Assembly: GCA_008508345.1 (NCBI GenBank)
Contig: QNGE01000941.1
Coordinates: forward strand, 137,466-201,465
Length of the DNA stretch: 64,000 nucleotides
Origin: Paragonimus westermani
Taxonomy: Eukaryota; Platyhelminthes; Trematoda; Plagiorchiida; Troglotrematidae
Direction: 5' to 3'
Of this stretch, positions 51,953 through 62,332 are shown in pieces; the stretch's first letter is position 1; every line of letters starts with the position of its first letter. Position numbers and translations under genes: made by a program. The notes beneath the pieces are model-generated. The model worked only from the letters and a program-made list of their open reading frames with translations, did not search any database and was not told the DNA's origin.

Positions 51953-53723
51953 ATGAGCGGAAATTTGGTACATCCCTCAGGTCAGGCCTTCGCATATGAT
52001 ATTTTGCAATCCACTTCCCCATCTGCCATGAAGTTCTTCAGCAGATTCAATGCTGTACCTAACGAAAAGATTTTCATAAATTTATTGTTCATGAACGCAA
52101 AATCATTGGTTAGTAATGTGCACATTTTCAAGTCCTTTTTCTTCTTATCTAATCTCCACGTCATTTACGTAACTGAGACGTAGTGCTCCCCTGAAACCCC
52201 AGATATCAGACGAGCATGGTAGGATATCACAGGTTTTGTGAGGGTCGTCTCGCAGGACTAAGAGGTGGGTGTATTATTCACCTAAAAGAGCAATTTTCCG
52301 CAGTAACACTTGATGAGTCCAGTCTTCATAAGATCGAAGACTCGTTGTGGTTGATGGTCCCTATTGGTTCTCGCGAGCTACTTATGGGATGCATCTACAG
52401 ACCGCCCAATGTTGCTAGCAACGATTTGGCTGACCTTGTGGAGATAACGAAACATGCGTCCAACATGCCTTGAAAACACAAACTAATAGGTGGGGAATGT
52501 AACATGTTCAATATCTCCTGTAACTCATTCTCTGCTTTAGAAAAACAGAACAAATTCGATCCATGCGTTCAACTGCATAGTTGAAACCACCATGTCCTAA
52601 CGCCCACCAGACGTAGGCATATAATAGATCCAATGATCACCATGGGTATTTCGTCTATAGAGTTATCCGACAGCTAGTCTCTACCGTCCAATCAAAATCA
52701 TTGACTGAAACGCTTTCTTCTCCGTACAAGGATACTTAAATTGGACTAGCTTCTTTCGCACATCACACCCAAGCATAGCGGTCGAAGAATTTATCAGATG
52801 TTTGAAGTTTTGTATCGACATTTTGGACCCAATTAAAACAGAATGTGCCAGCTCGTGTGTACAAGGAGGAATGGTTACTGCGGAAGAGACAGACAGACTA
52901 AAAATTCTTAAGTCGAGGTACTGAAGAACAATAAACTTGTCCCTAGCGATGCAAATGATTGAAATGTTTGAACACAGAACGCCAGACGCAAAAAAGAGAA
53001 ACTCGCAATCCGTAGTGGGCAGAGAAGCACGAAACTTTTGCAAACGATGAGAGGGAGAAATTCCTTGAGGGACCCTGCTACAGGGCAAGACAGTTGTCGA
53101 TGGCTTTGTTGGAAAGTGCAAAAACTTCAACTCACATGTTGCTGTTTCGTTCAGCGTAGAAAGCACCCCATTACCTGCTAATATTCCATCGAAAACAGTG
53201 AAAGTTTTGAGTAATGTTCTAATCGATGTTCGAAGTGTTCGTTCACAGTTAGCTAGCATTAGGCCCTCAATCCATCCTGGACCAGGTGGTATCCCACAAG
53301 TGGCCATCAAGCAAGCAGGTGAGGATATACCCATCCTCTTACTCAGTTTGTTCAACTTATCACTTTTATGCAGCACCTGCCCTCCTCAGTGAAAAAAGTC
53401 AATCATCATGTTCCGTCACAAAAGTTGTCCAAGGCAAGACGTTAGTCATTATCGTCATATCAACCACATGTAAATCCGTTCGAAAATGTTTGAAAGAATA
53501 ACAAAAGTGCACATGGTTGAGTACTTGAGGTCACAAAACCTTATAAACCCTTCACAGCACGGTCTTCTTAGTAAGCGTCCTTGTATGACATGTCAGCTGG
53601 AATTCTCAAACCATATATCGATGTCAATCGGCGCAGAAAGTGCGGTAATTATCTTACTCTAAGACATGCGGAAGGCTTACGATCGTGCGCCTCATAAGCG
53701 CCTCCTGATCAAAATAGCATCTT
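51953..53723 (+). mobile_element. Truncated Jockey/CR1-superfamily LINE fragment (endonuclease to RT motif A)
   Basis: The order of motifs is that of LINE ORF2. At 51,953-52,183 is INLLFMNAKSLVSNVHIFKS and VIYVTET, the N-terminus of the APE-type endonuclease. At 52,216-52,473, in another frame, are GGCIIHLKEQFSA and LLMGCIYRPPN. Near 52,740 comes the linker FFRTSHPSIAVEEFIRCLK. At 53,198-53,392 is SIHPGPGGIPQVAIKQAGED, the first RT block. Near 53,530-53,690 are QHGLLSKRPCMTCQLEF and MRKAYDRAPHKRLLIKIA, the RT motif A. Homology ends abruptly at about 53,715, where gypsy integrase sequence begins, so RT motifs B to E are missing. Stops and frameshifts make it dead. It belongs to the same family as the LINE at 56.9-62.3 kb. 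Confidence 0.8.
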
Positions 53724-54188
53724 TTGTATCATTGGATCTTGCGCTGGGACGCCTCAACTCAGTTGTACACTGACAGAAGATCAAATTTTGAGAACACGTT
53801 GATGCGTGAACTGTGTAGAATACTGGTCACAAGAAAAACAAGGAAGATTGCCTATCATCCGCAGGGTAGTGATGCGGTGAAGCGCGCCAACTGCACCCTG
53901 GAGTCCGTCTTGAAAGCGTTTGTAAGCATATCAATGGACGAAGCCGTATCTCAGTGCCCGTTTGTATGTCTAGCTAGCGTCCACTCCTCTACCGCACAAC
54001 CAGCACACTACCTGCAAACGGGAAGAGAGATACGGCTGTCCTCCGATCTGATTGTTCTCAGATTGCCACCAGATAACCTGTTAACCTCGAACTACTGCAT
54101 TCAGCTAAGTGACAAACTGGAAGAAGCACACACATTAGCGCGCGAACAGCTGCGGCAAGGCTCGGCGGAAACAGAAGTATTACCGTGA
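53724..54188 (+). pseudogene. Ty3/gypsy integrase C-terminal half, inactive
   Basis: Residues 14-24 read LYTDRRSNFEN (family LHTDQGxNFES), holding the second Asp of the D,D(35)E core at residue 17. KIAYHPQGSDAVKRANCTLE at 41-60 corresponds to TxYHPQxxGxVERxNRTL, with Lys53 exactly where the catalytic Glu should be, 35 residues after Asp17. PFVCLASVHSST and YLQTGREIRLSSDLIV follow, then LEEAHTLAREQL. Past the stop at 54,186 another frame reads YRDRKAYGSPLKPGDAIW, the integrase tail. The N-terminal zinc domain and first Asp are missing at the LINE junction. This integrase would have inserted element DNA into chromosomes. The Glu-to-Lys change alone would abolish catalysis. Confidence 0.85.
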
Positions 54189-54506
54189 TAGAAAGGCATA
54201 TGGAAGCCCCTTGAAGCCCGGTGATGCAATCTGGTCGCTTGCAGAAGTCCCAGAAACCGGAATTCAAAAAATTGTTCTGTGGATGGAAGGGGCCATAAGC
54301 TGTGCACGGTATCATCCCCGAATCAACCTGCACTATAAGGGACATCAACGCCAACAGGTCCGGACTCACAGTATTAAGTTTTAATCGCTTAGACCCGGAT
54401 ACTTCAAAGGAAGATCGATTGATTAGTTGCGATGAGTTGGAATTAGCAAGGGGGTACACGGAACCACTAGAGGGCGCCATTCCAAAGCAATGCGGCCAAT
54501 GATGTC

Positions 54507-54518
54507 GGCAGGGGGGAG
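54507..54518 (+). other. Polypurine tract of the gypsy element
   Basis: ggcaggggggag lies between the integrase tail and the probable LTR. A purine run immediately upstream of the 3' LTR primes plus-strand DNA synthesis in LTR elements. Confidence 0.5.
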
Positions 54519-54521
54519 TCG

Positions 54522-54857
54522 TGTAGTAGCATGTAGTGCGCCGCCATTTTGTTTGCCACGCATACTCTCTTCCGCCTCTTTTCAGGTCCCCGAACACGTG
54601 GGTTGGCCGCGTCCGTGCAACAGGCTGAGGAGGGCGACCAACCAGGACCCGAGATCGGCGGCCAGTAAGCGTGAGGCCACGTCTGATTGGTGGGAATTCC
54701 CGGACCGCGGGGCCCCGTGTATATATGTGGACAAGGACACGTTGCAGTGGAATCTCTCTCGGTATCTGTGTTGTTAGTAATACACGTTTCCTGTTGACGC
54801 GTGACTTTTCTCTTTCGCCAGACGAACCTTGTGTGTTTCGATCCGCAACGTTGGACA
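54522..54857 (+). mobile_element. Probable 3' LTR of the gypsy element
   Basis: The sequence starts tgtagtagc right after a polypurine tract and may end ggaca, giving TGT...ACA ends and a length of 336 bp. It is GC-rich, has a TATA-like gtatatatgtgg at 54,718-54,729 and a downstream cttttctctttcgcca stretch, as LTR promoters do. No 5' LTR was found in the window, so the pair cannot be compared and both limits are estimates. The long open frames on both strands here (for example 54,058-54,858 minus, 266 codons) are composition shadows. Confidence 0.5.
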
Positions 54858-54891
54858 TAGTGTGTGCTGTTTCTGTGATTGACTTTCTGGA

Positions 54892-55010
54892 TGGAAATTA
54901 TGCGTAGGAAGTGAAATCTTCCGTTTGACCGCAATGAAACAAGACATCATTGAATATCAGGTGACTGCGGTAGTGTCGCCCGGAAATTTGAAAATCATTT
55001 ATTTCCACGG
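54892..55010 (+). repeat. Left terminal inverted repeat of copy 2
   Basis: Pairs with 56,584-56,702 in reverse complement over roughly 120 bp. The same terminal sequence starts copy 1 at 45,603. Confidence 0.65.
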
Positions 55011-56583
55011 CAGAAAGGATCACGAGGGTTGGAGTTTTGTTTTAGTCGACCGAAAATCGGTCTGTCCTTCATTTAGCGACGAGATTGAAATTATGGATGA
55101 CAGGTGTTATTGCAGCATAAATCCGCTACCCTGTGGAGAGGTTTTCCATGTGTGATTAGTATTTGACCGTCGCTTGTTGGTGAGTGGTGCATGATATGTA
55201 AACCCGATGGAGTATGTCTTGATACATACTCTGTCGACCTAATGTTGGGGAATTCGTTTTAATCCTATATTTCATCTTAGGTGATTGATCTTCTCCAGAA
55301 CTTCAAAGATGTTTTCGAGGATTGGGAATTTTTTGGCTTCAGCGAGGTTGGAATTTATTTAGATAGATGGAGGATTGCAATGTTTTGCGCCTGCCTGGTT
55401 CAAGCAAAAAATCAGGTAGTGGAAACCTGAAATATGATAATGTGAGTGTGATTGTTGCTGAGTTTACTTGGCAGATGACCGACCCGTGTAGAAAATACAA
55501 GTAACGTGAGAGCGAAAGCCGTGGATCACAACGTGCTTCGTGAGTTCAGTTCACATACTTCCCATTGCACAATTACCGTGGTGCATGCTAGCAACCACGC
55601 TTCAACGACCAAAGAAGCGCATTCATCCCAGAGGTCACTTAGCCACGGCAATTAGTAAAATTTGGTCCCACAGCGGGAGTTTGGGATACAGTGCAACTAC
55701 GGTTGTGACCGCCGAGAGGTGGTCAGTGTAGAGGTGTACGCAAAGAATACACTCCGCCGGCCAATAATGTCCGCCAGTCAGCTGATGTTGGAGCACATCA
55801 ATGGGTGTGCTCCTTTGTTGCACTTCAAACGACTGGACGAGTTCAATTTACTCGCACATCGTGTAACACCAATTGTTAGCTTCAAGTAAATCACGAGGGC
55901 ACACAATACACAGTGAACACCAATGACGGCAGGTGTGATTGTAATTTCCGCAAGTCCAGGTGGTTACTATGCATTCGTGTGCGGTCCGTATTTAAGAAGT
56001 ACTTCTATACATGCAGCGCGTTGCTGATAACTACGACGGCATCTGCTCTAGGTCGCTTCCTAATCCGTCGACGATGGCTTGATGAATACAATCTGCCCAA
56101 AAGCATTGTGTTTCTCCGAGAGGTCACTGCCGGTGGTACGGATGCATTTCAACCGGGTTACAAAATGCTGCATCAGAGGTTTGCCAAGCTGCGAAAACCG
56201 TGTAACCTCCGACTTTTAAACATAAAAAACCGTGTATAGCACCTTCAATGATTATTGTCCCGTATTTCTCTGAAGACGAGTTTTGTGCTTTTTGCCCACG
56301 CAAGCGGATTCAAGTGAAAACGTTGGCAAATGACTACACAGACGTCAGTGGCACCGCTAATTGATGCCTCACCTATCATGTTACGTGCCGTCTAATTTTA
56401 GACCAGCACACACGGCAAGAAGGAGTCTACTACTGAGACAGAACCGATAGCAAGGGGGCTGCAAAAATTCAAGAGGAATATTCCAGCTAATGATGAACAT
56501 ATATTGAATGTACTCTGCCAACTTCGTATCATTCTGCCCTCGTAGGGTTGTGACTATAGGGTTAACGTAGGTTGACCGTCGAG

Positions 56584-56702
56584 CAATCAAATTAGTGATT
56601 TCCAAATTCCTGAGAAACGCCAACGACATATCACCTGATATTCAGTGATGTCCCATTTTTTGCCATCAGACGGCAGATTTGACTTCCTACGGATAATTTC
56701 CA
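56584..56702 (-). repeat. Right terminal inverted repeat of copy 2
   Basis: The reverse complement begins tggaaattatccgtaggaag and continues gtcaaatctgccg, which is closer to the inferred consensus than the left end. Confidence 0.65.
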
Positions 56703-56910
56703 GCGCATTCTGCTGTGTTGTTAATGACGTTTTAGTTTCCGTTCATGTGAGTAAGCGCGCGCGATTCGAAAAGGACAAGTAATTACTGCGTGGATATTTA
56801 ATTTGAAGTTTCTCACACAATTGTTATTTTTGACAACTTTTTCGCCGTACAGTCTGCTTACATTTTATTTACGTCCACGTCTGTCTAAAAATATTCTTAT
56901 GTAACAAATT

Positions 56911-57715
56911 ATGATGACCAAAACCGGTCGTCAAACAAGATCGATTGGTGCCAAAACCACTTGTTCTAGCTCTAAGGTAGATATTGAACGACCTCGGGCA
57001 AATGCTGTAGGCTCAAAACTTGTAAAGACCCTTCCAAAGATGCTGCCTTTAAAGGGGGTGAAGATAAACTGTTGGTTCCCACTAATACTGCTTTAACCAA
57101 TAACTGTTCTATACCCCTAGACAATGCATTGGCGGAGTTATTTGGTAAGTTATCTAGACTGGAAGCTGAACTTGCCCATCTGAAAACAAGCTGTGCTGTA
57201 TTCGATTCCCTAAAGGAGAATCTTATCTCCCTATCTTACATCCTCAAAGTGCCGGAATGTCCCAAGATGGATAACTTAGAGTGCACAAGCATGTTTCTCA
57301 ATACGTTGACAACAGAACTCACAAAACGGATGCGTTGCACATATTATGCCATCGTATTCAATGTGCCAGATAAGCTTCATCTCGATGGCATTAAAAAGCT
57401 ACTCACGAGAATTAGCAATATAGACCCGACATATTATGCCTGCATTCGTCTTCGTGAAAAGACTCAAATGATCTGCTGCCCGCTTTTTTCAAATTCCAGA
57501 GCGAAACAATTACGAGACGGTTCATCCAATGTCAGGACCTCATCAGGTCCAAAACCTCTCTTAAACTGATAAGAAGTATGCAGGATAGAACGCCGCTTGA
57601 GAGGGAATGTCAACGTCGCTTATTGCGCAACGCTGTCACCTCAAAGCATCTGGCTCAGGACACATTCAAACAAGATGCGACGATCTCCATTTTACTGAAT
57701 AGGGTCCTGATGAGT
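56911..57715 (+). pseudogene. LINE ORF1 protein, frameshifted
   Basis: Starts MMTKTGRQTRS with a Lys/Arg-rich N-terminus. It shifts frame near 57,075 and then reads 57,072-57,569, with a heptad-like AELFGKLSRLEAELAHLKTS that fits a coiled coil, and RMRCTYYAIVFNVPD plus ACIRLREKTQ, the core of an RNA-binding (RRM-like) fold. After a second shift near 57,555 it gives LKLIRSMQDRTPLERECQRR, the conserved ORF1 end block. ORF1p of such LINEs binds element RNA. Two frameshifts inactivate it. Confidence 0.65.
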
Positions 57716-58500
57716 GTGTAGCTTCACCCTGTGTAGCTTCTTCCGGTTGCGTCACACCTGAGTCTGCCACTGCCCCTATTAATAACACCAACGACACGAC
57801 AGAGGTTACCATACTAGCCGACTTGATCAACTTAAGAGTAGATCTAGACAGTTCCAGCAACCTGCCTTACGAAACGGCGAACCCCGTCTAGAAGTGAACT
57901 TCCAAACAACAGCATGTAAATGAGTGTGCCTATAATGAACTAAATGGGACATATAAATCTCAACCTGTCAATGCGGTAGCTAGATCAGACAAAGTAAGGC
58001 TTGGACCATCTACCGGTCAGACAAACGCCGGCACTCCAACTTCGAATTCATCCCAAGGGAACCCAACAACCGGCCGTCAGTGGAGCACTGGATTCAATAA
58101 ACCCTCCTCAAGTCACTATCCTACGGGTCGTTCGTGCTTACATCCTCTGCAATACAAGAGAAAAAGTAAGCATGTGAACACATACCCACACCCAGGGAGA
58201 AAAAGGATGTATCTATCACCAACCCATAATCTTTGGCCTCTTCCCAACAATAGCAATATTTCACGCGACACACATTTTAAAGCCAGACTTAACCAGAACC
58301 CCACTATTCCCCCCAAAGTCGCTTATCCCACGCATAACGCCCCTTTCAATACAAACAGCCCCCACAGTATTAATGCTCACCTAAATGCATCCTGTGATCC
58401 CTTTGCGGACAGCGTGCACGTAGATATGATCGTTCCATCTCAACCTTACTGTACGATCTTCCACAAAGACGTTCAGCAACGCGTAGCGATAAATCAATGA
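57716..58500 (+). pseudogene. Probable continuation of LINE ORF1 or spacer
   Basis: Contains the plus-strand frame 58,174-58,500 (108 codons), rich in Asn, Pro and His, with no domain. It lies between the RNA-binding core of ORF1 and ORF2 and is most simply the low-complexity C-terminal part of ORF1. Confidence 0.4.
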
Positions 58501-59092
58501 TCCCAAATATTCAAAACATGGTTGGATCGTAATGCCACGGTACCACTAAACAAGTTGTCAAAGTGAATATTTAGACAACCTCAACAGTTTCGATCGACGA
58601 TCGTTTTCAGGGAATGGGTTACAATTTGTTGCTGAACGGCCTAAATATGAACCACAGTCACACATTAAGGCATTCATACCCAAAAGAGCTCTTCTGCGCA
58701 GTCAACAGGTTCAAAACAATGGGGATCAGCCGAGCTCCAAAAAAGAAGGTTCATGCACCACTCAAATAGAGTACAATGACCGACAATTGGCTATTCGCAC
58801 AACCATCAAATTGAGGTGACAAAACAAAATTGTCTAGGTCAAGGTCCAATTAACGTCCAGAAACAGAGGAGGTTGAACGCAGAGTGGTGAATATTTAGGG
58901 GAATCGGGTTGGGTCGGATTTTCACATGAGTTTAGTTCAAAAATCTGATACACTTATTTTTTTATTCCGTCACACTCCGTTCAAACCTCCTCTGCACAGT
59001 CCACCACCCATATCCCCATTGCCCCAATACACCTTACTGACACTATTCCAAAATTTTCTGTCATAGACTCAGACGCAGGGGAAATTCCATTA
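58501..59092 (+). other. LINE internal spacer between ORF1 and ORF2
   Basis: About 590 bp with no motif, placed between the two LINE coding regions. Confidence 0.45.
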
Positions 59093-60079
59093 GTGTTCGA
59101 TGCACTCACCATACCCGCACTAGACCAAGGAACGTCACCAAAGTCTCTAAATCACAAAGACCCTTCTGTTTCGGAAATTTTCGAAGGTTCAAAGGTGACG
59201 TCGAATAAAGAAAACGCAATAAGTTTATTGCTTTTGAATGCGCGCTCACTGGCCAATAAGATGCACATTTTTAGATCTTTTATATTCTTATATAATCCTT
59301 GCATTATTCTGGTCACTGAAGCTTGGTGTACCCTTGAGACTTAAAACACACAACTAAATGTTATGGGTTATCATATGTTCCGAAAAAATCGGGATGCAGG
59401 ACGTGGCGGTGGATGTTTAATTTACTTAAGGGAGCAGTATTCTGCAACTATACTCGATGAGCCGTGTCTTGATAGAATTGATGACTCATTGTGGCTATCA
59501 CTGTCAACTGAATTCCTTGAACTACTCTTACGGTGTGTCCGCAGACCACCTAACGTCTCCAATGACATGACCAATCTTATCAGTGGACTGAATTATGTAT
59601 CAACATTGCCCACACAGTACAAAATAATTGGTGAAGATTTCAATATTCCCATTATTTCTTGGACCTCCTTCACAGTCCCTGCAAATCAAGCAGAGTTTCT
59701 TGCATGTATCCAAGTAAATGTTTGACGCCAACACGTCTTAGCACCTGCCAGACTAGACCACACTCCAGATATCATTTTTACAACAGGTATCTCTTCTGAT
59801 AAAGTATTTTTCCTAGAACGGTTTCCAGTAGGTGATCACAACGTGGTCAACCTCGTGTTTGACCTGAAAGCTGTAAAAGCGTCGAACATAATAAGTTATC
59901 GCCAGATAAAATTAATCGCCTGGAATACGTTCGCCACTTTGTTGAGAGCATTTTTGTGGAACACAATCTTTCTGACCTCTGACCCCAGTATAGCAACCAA
60001 AGTACTTACTGGACACTTCAGATTTTGTATAAATATATTAGCCCCTGAAAGATCAAAACGCCGTAGTGTGTGTGGTTAA
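59093..60079 (+). pseudogene. LINE ORF2, APE-type endonuclease domain
   Basis: SLLLLNARSLANKMHIFRSF and IILVTEAWC (the Glu of the metal site) are followed, after a stop at 59,342, by GRGGGCLIYLREQYSA, LLLRCVRRPPN and IGEDFNIPIISW (family GDFNxPxIDW). Beyond a stop at 59,723, PVGDHNVVNLVFDL is the family's SDH motif with Gly for Ser. This domain nicks target DNA to start reverse transcription. All segments share one frame. The stops and the changed SDH Ser show decay. Confidence 0.8.
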
Positions 60080-60502
60080 AGCTGGACCCTTATTCCAAAA
60101 GACGAATGTAAGCTCAAAAATCTGAAACCACGATAACGAAAATCATGATTTCTCCCTTATAATTCAAATGAACAAAATGTTTGACACTATAAAAACTAGA
60201 ACCGAAATGCTCCACCTAAATGAGGAAAAAGTGTACTGAACGGCAAAGAGAAGAATTCTGAGTCGATGCAGTTATTTAAACGCAGAAACTGTGCAGGAGA
60301 CCCTATTATCTCAGTAGTTACATTACGGAACAAAACTACCGTAGATGATCCAGTAACAATCTGCAAGGGCTTCAATTCGTATTTTGCTCCTACCTTCAAC
60401 ATCGAAGAAAATGTATTGTCTCCACCTCTCCCTGTGAAACCAAACACGTCCCTAAGCCGCGTTGCTGTTGATGTAGTATAAATACGCTCTCGGTTAGCTA
60501 CT
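60080..60502 (+). pseudogene. LINE ORF2, linker between endonuclease and RT
   Basis: Includes 60,266-60,481, reading ISVVTLRNKTTVDDPVTICK and GFNSYFA (family: D.....LNxxFSSVF), the usual segment just before the RT. Same frame as the endonuclease, with stops on both sides. Confidence 0.65.
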
Positions 60503-61555
60503 ATGAAACCCTCTTATCCTCCTGGTCCGAAGGGTATACACCCTGTTGCTCTCAAACACGGAGGGGATGACATCCCTCTCCTCTTGCTTAAGATTTATTC
60601 AGTTTCTCTATCGTTAGGTTCCTTCCCTCTCAATTGGAAAGGTTCTATAATTCATCCCCCTTACAAAGGCGGTTTGCGACAAAAAATCAATAATTATGGG
60701 TCCATTAACCATACTTCAGTTTGTTCTAGTGTTGGAAAGAATAATAAAATGTCGCATGGTTAAATTCCTATTATCACAAAATCTTATAAGCCTATCCCAG
60801 CATGGGTTCCTCAGCAAACGTTCGTGCATGACGTGTCAGCTGGAATTCTTCAATCGGGTTACAATATCTGCTGATTCAGGGAATGCAGTTATTATTACAC
60901 TCCTAGATGTGCAAAAGGCTTTTGATCGTGTGCTTCATAAGCGCCTTCTGATCAAAATGGCATCTTTTGGAATAAGTGACCCATTGTAACGCGCAACCGA
61001 AACCAGCCAGCGCGCACGGATTGAATTTGAGTTGTGTAACGGGGTGTGCTGCTGTGTTGTCGGTGCCGTTTTAACTGTCGTTTGTGTAAGTCGTGTGCAT
61101 GGCTTACTGGGCCTTCGGCTCATGTGTGTTTGTACTGTTTCTCTTTTCAGAACTGTTGTTCGAACCCCTACTTCGGAAGAGCGCTGTCCCCTGGTGCGTC
61201 CACGTTGCCCGAAGGTTGGTCCGTGAAGTCACGGGCATCCAGAGTAGAGTCGGCTGGCCTGCATGTTACACCATTACTCAGCTGGTTTGTTTCATTCCTT
61301 GTGGACCGCACGCAAACAAAGAAAATAGGAGATAACAGCTCAACGCCCAGACCAGTCACCAGCGGAGTGATTCAAGGAAGCGTCCTGGGACCGTTGCTCT
61401 TTCTTATGTATTTAGATGATATACGTAAAGTTATCAAACATGGCGAACGATCCCTATTCGCCGATGACATCGAACTTGTCGATACTTTTTCTACTGGCGA
61501 TCTCAATTCTTCTTTAGGAAATATACAGGAGGATATCATGTCATTAGAGTCTTAG
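60503..61555 (+). pseudogene. LINE ORF2 reverse transcriptase, interrupted by a 286-bp insertion
   Basis: Block 1 is YPPGPKGIHPVALKHGGDD (family SPGPDGIP). Then, after a frame change near 60,730, come SLSQHGFLSKRSCMTCQLEF and ITLLDVQKAFDRVLHKRLL, carrying the motif A Asp. The insertion at 60,985-61,270 splits the codon run for SDP|LLSW. Past it come TSGVIQGSVLGPLLFLMYLD (motif B) and SLFADDIELV, the catalytic FADD of motif C. The reverse transcriptase copies element RNA at the nicked target. The catalytic residues survive although the frame does not. Confidence 0.88.
60985..61270. mobile_element. 286-bp TG...CA insertion with 4-bp target duplication (solo LTR or MITE)
   Basis: The element starts tgtaacgcgca and its end in reverse reads tgtaacatgca, giving 11-bp terminal inverted repeats with two mismatches. 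It is flanked by ccat on both sides (60,981-60,984 and 61,271-61,274). Removing it and one ccat restores uninterrupted LINE RT coding for SDPLLSW. TGT...ACA ends with a 4-bp duplication suit both a solo LTR of a Ty3/gypsy element and a small TIR transposon such as a Ginger-type MITE. It has no open frame of note. It differs from the probable LTR at 54.5 kb. Confidence 0.8.
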
Positions 61556-62332
61556 TGTCAAACCTGGCTGATGAAATTCTCAGCCAATAAATCCACCAGT
61601 GTTGCACACGGTTGTCATATACCAGAGGACTTTATGAAGCCAGATGGTCATGCTGTTTCAACTGCCAACTCAGTCCGCGACCTAGGTATACGTTACTCAA
61701 ACTTATTGAATTTTGCTGAACCTATATCTTTCCTAGTAGCTGAAAATAGACGAACGATTGGATACATTAAGCTCTCATTCTTCCTTCCTGCAGCTCGACT
61801 GCACCTTTATAAGCTGTGCGCATGACCCCAACTTGAGTAGTGCACGTTCATATATAGTCACTTGCGCAAGTTTGATAGGCTAGCTCTGAAAAGCCTCCAA
61901 CGTGCATTGACGAAGGGTTTAGTGGGTTAGCCGTCTTCTTTGAACTAAAAGAACGCTGCCGGTCGCTTGAACTAGATCCTGTTTGGCTACAGCGTCTCAA
62001 GCTGAACCTTGCGCTCATGAATAATCTAGTTTATAGCGATAACTTTACTGTCAAACTCGCGATTTGCCTTCAGCATAGCTCAGAATACAATGTCAGAAAC
62101 AGAGTTCAATTTGACAACTGCTAAATCCCGTAAAAATCTCCATTCAAATTTTTTCCTAGTGAAATAAACCCACATTTGGGACAAACTTCCACAGGCAATT
62201 AGAGCTACTAAGAATATACATCAATTCAAACGGAGCTTAAAAACTTTCCTGACATTAAGGGACGTCAGGTTGATTTTCAAACTCTGCCTGCCTGAAGACG
62301 CTATCCTTGAAAGCGGACCTAATAACATCTAA
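61556..62332 (+). pseudogene. LINE ORF2 C-terminal region
   Basis: LMKFSANKSTSVAHG follows the RT catalytic block. LYKLCA, LRKFDRLALKSLQRALTKGL and SLELDPVWLQRLKLNLALMN match the thumb and connection regions of Jockey/CR1-superfamily proteins, and the frame ends FFLVK, IWDKLPQAIRATKNIHQF and a stop at 62,330-62,332. The frame is broken by stops at 61,553, 61,823 and beyond. Confidence 0.75.

Larger units (their letters stand above)
54892..56702 (+). mobile_element. Dispersed repeat, copy 2, with long terminal inverted repeats (possible non-autonomous DNA transposon)
   Basis: The element begins tggaaattatgcgtaggaag and its right end, read in reverse, begins tggaaattatccgtaggaag. The inverted similarity runs on for about 100-120 bp with substitutions (gaaatct, ccgt, gaca(t)catt, gaatatcaggtga). 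The first 714 bp also match copy 1 at 45,603. Long TIRs with changeable interiors suggest a non-autonomous, foldback or Mutator-like element. Several short plus-strand frames inside (54,925-55,155; 55,662-55,889; 55,913-56,239) show no transposase motif I can name, and copy 1 does not keep them open. No target duplication could be seen at the ends. Confidence 0.65.
56911..62332 (+). mobile_element. Nearly full-length, inactivated Jockey/CR1-superfamily LINE
   Basis: ORF1 (56,911 to about 57,715 and probably on to 58,500) precedes ORF2 (about 59,093-62,332) with APE-type endonuclease, RT and C-terminal region in order. Almost all of ORF2 lies in one frame (position 2 modulo 3), broken by several stop codons, one frame change near 60,730, and a 286-bp insertion at 60,985-61,270. 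The element ends after the IWDKLPQAIRATKNIHQF block with a stop at 62,330-62,332. Autonomous mobilisation is ruled out, but the copy is intact enough to serve as a family reference. Confidence 0.85.

Noticed and set aside
52681..53376. 231-codon minus-strand frame
   Set aside because: Lies opposite the LINE linker and RT start, which read correctly on the plus strand. It is the reverse-strand shadow.
54058..54934. Long minus-strand frames (266, 155 and 68 codons) opposite the gypsy integrase and LTR
   Set aside because: They overlap well-supported plus-strand integrase and a GC-rich LTR-like block. No motif; composition shadows.
61046..61270. A-box/B-box-like tggcttactgg and gttcgaaccc suggesting a tRNA-derived SINE
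   Set aside because: The terminal inverted repeats, TG...CA ends and 4-bp duplication explain the whole insertion better. Box spacing is too long and there is no poly-A or simple-repeat tail.
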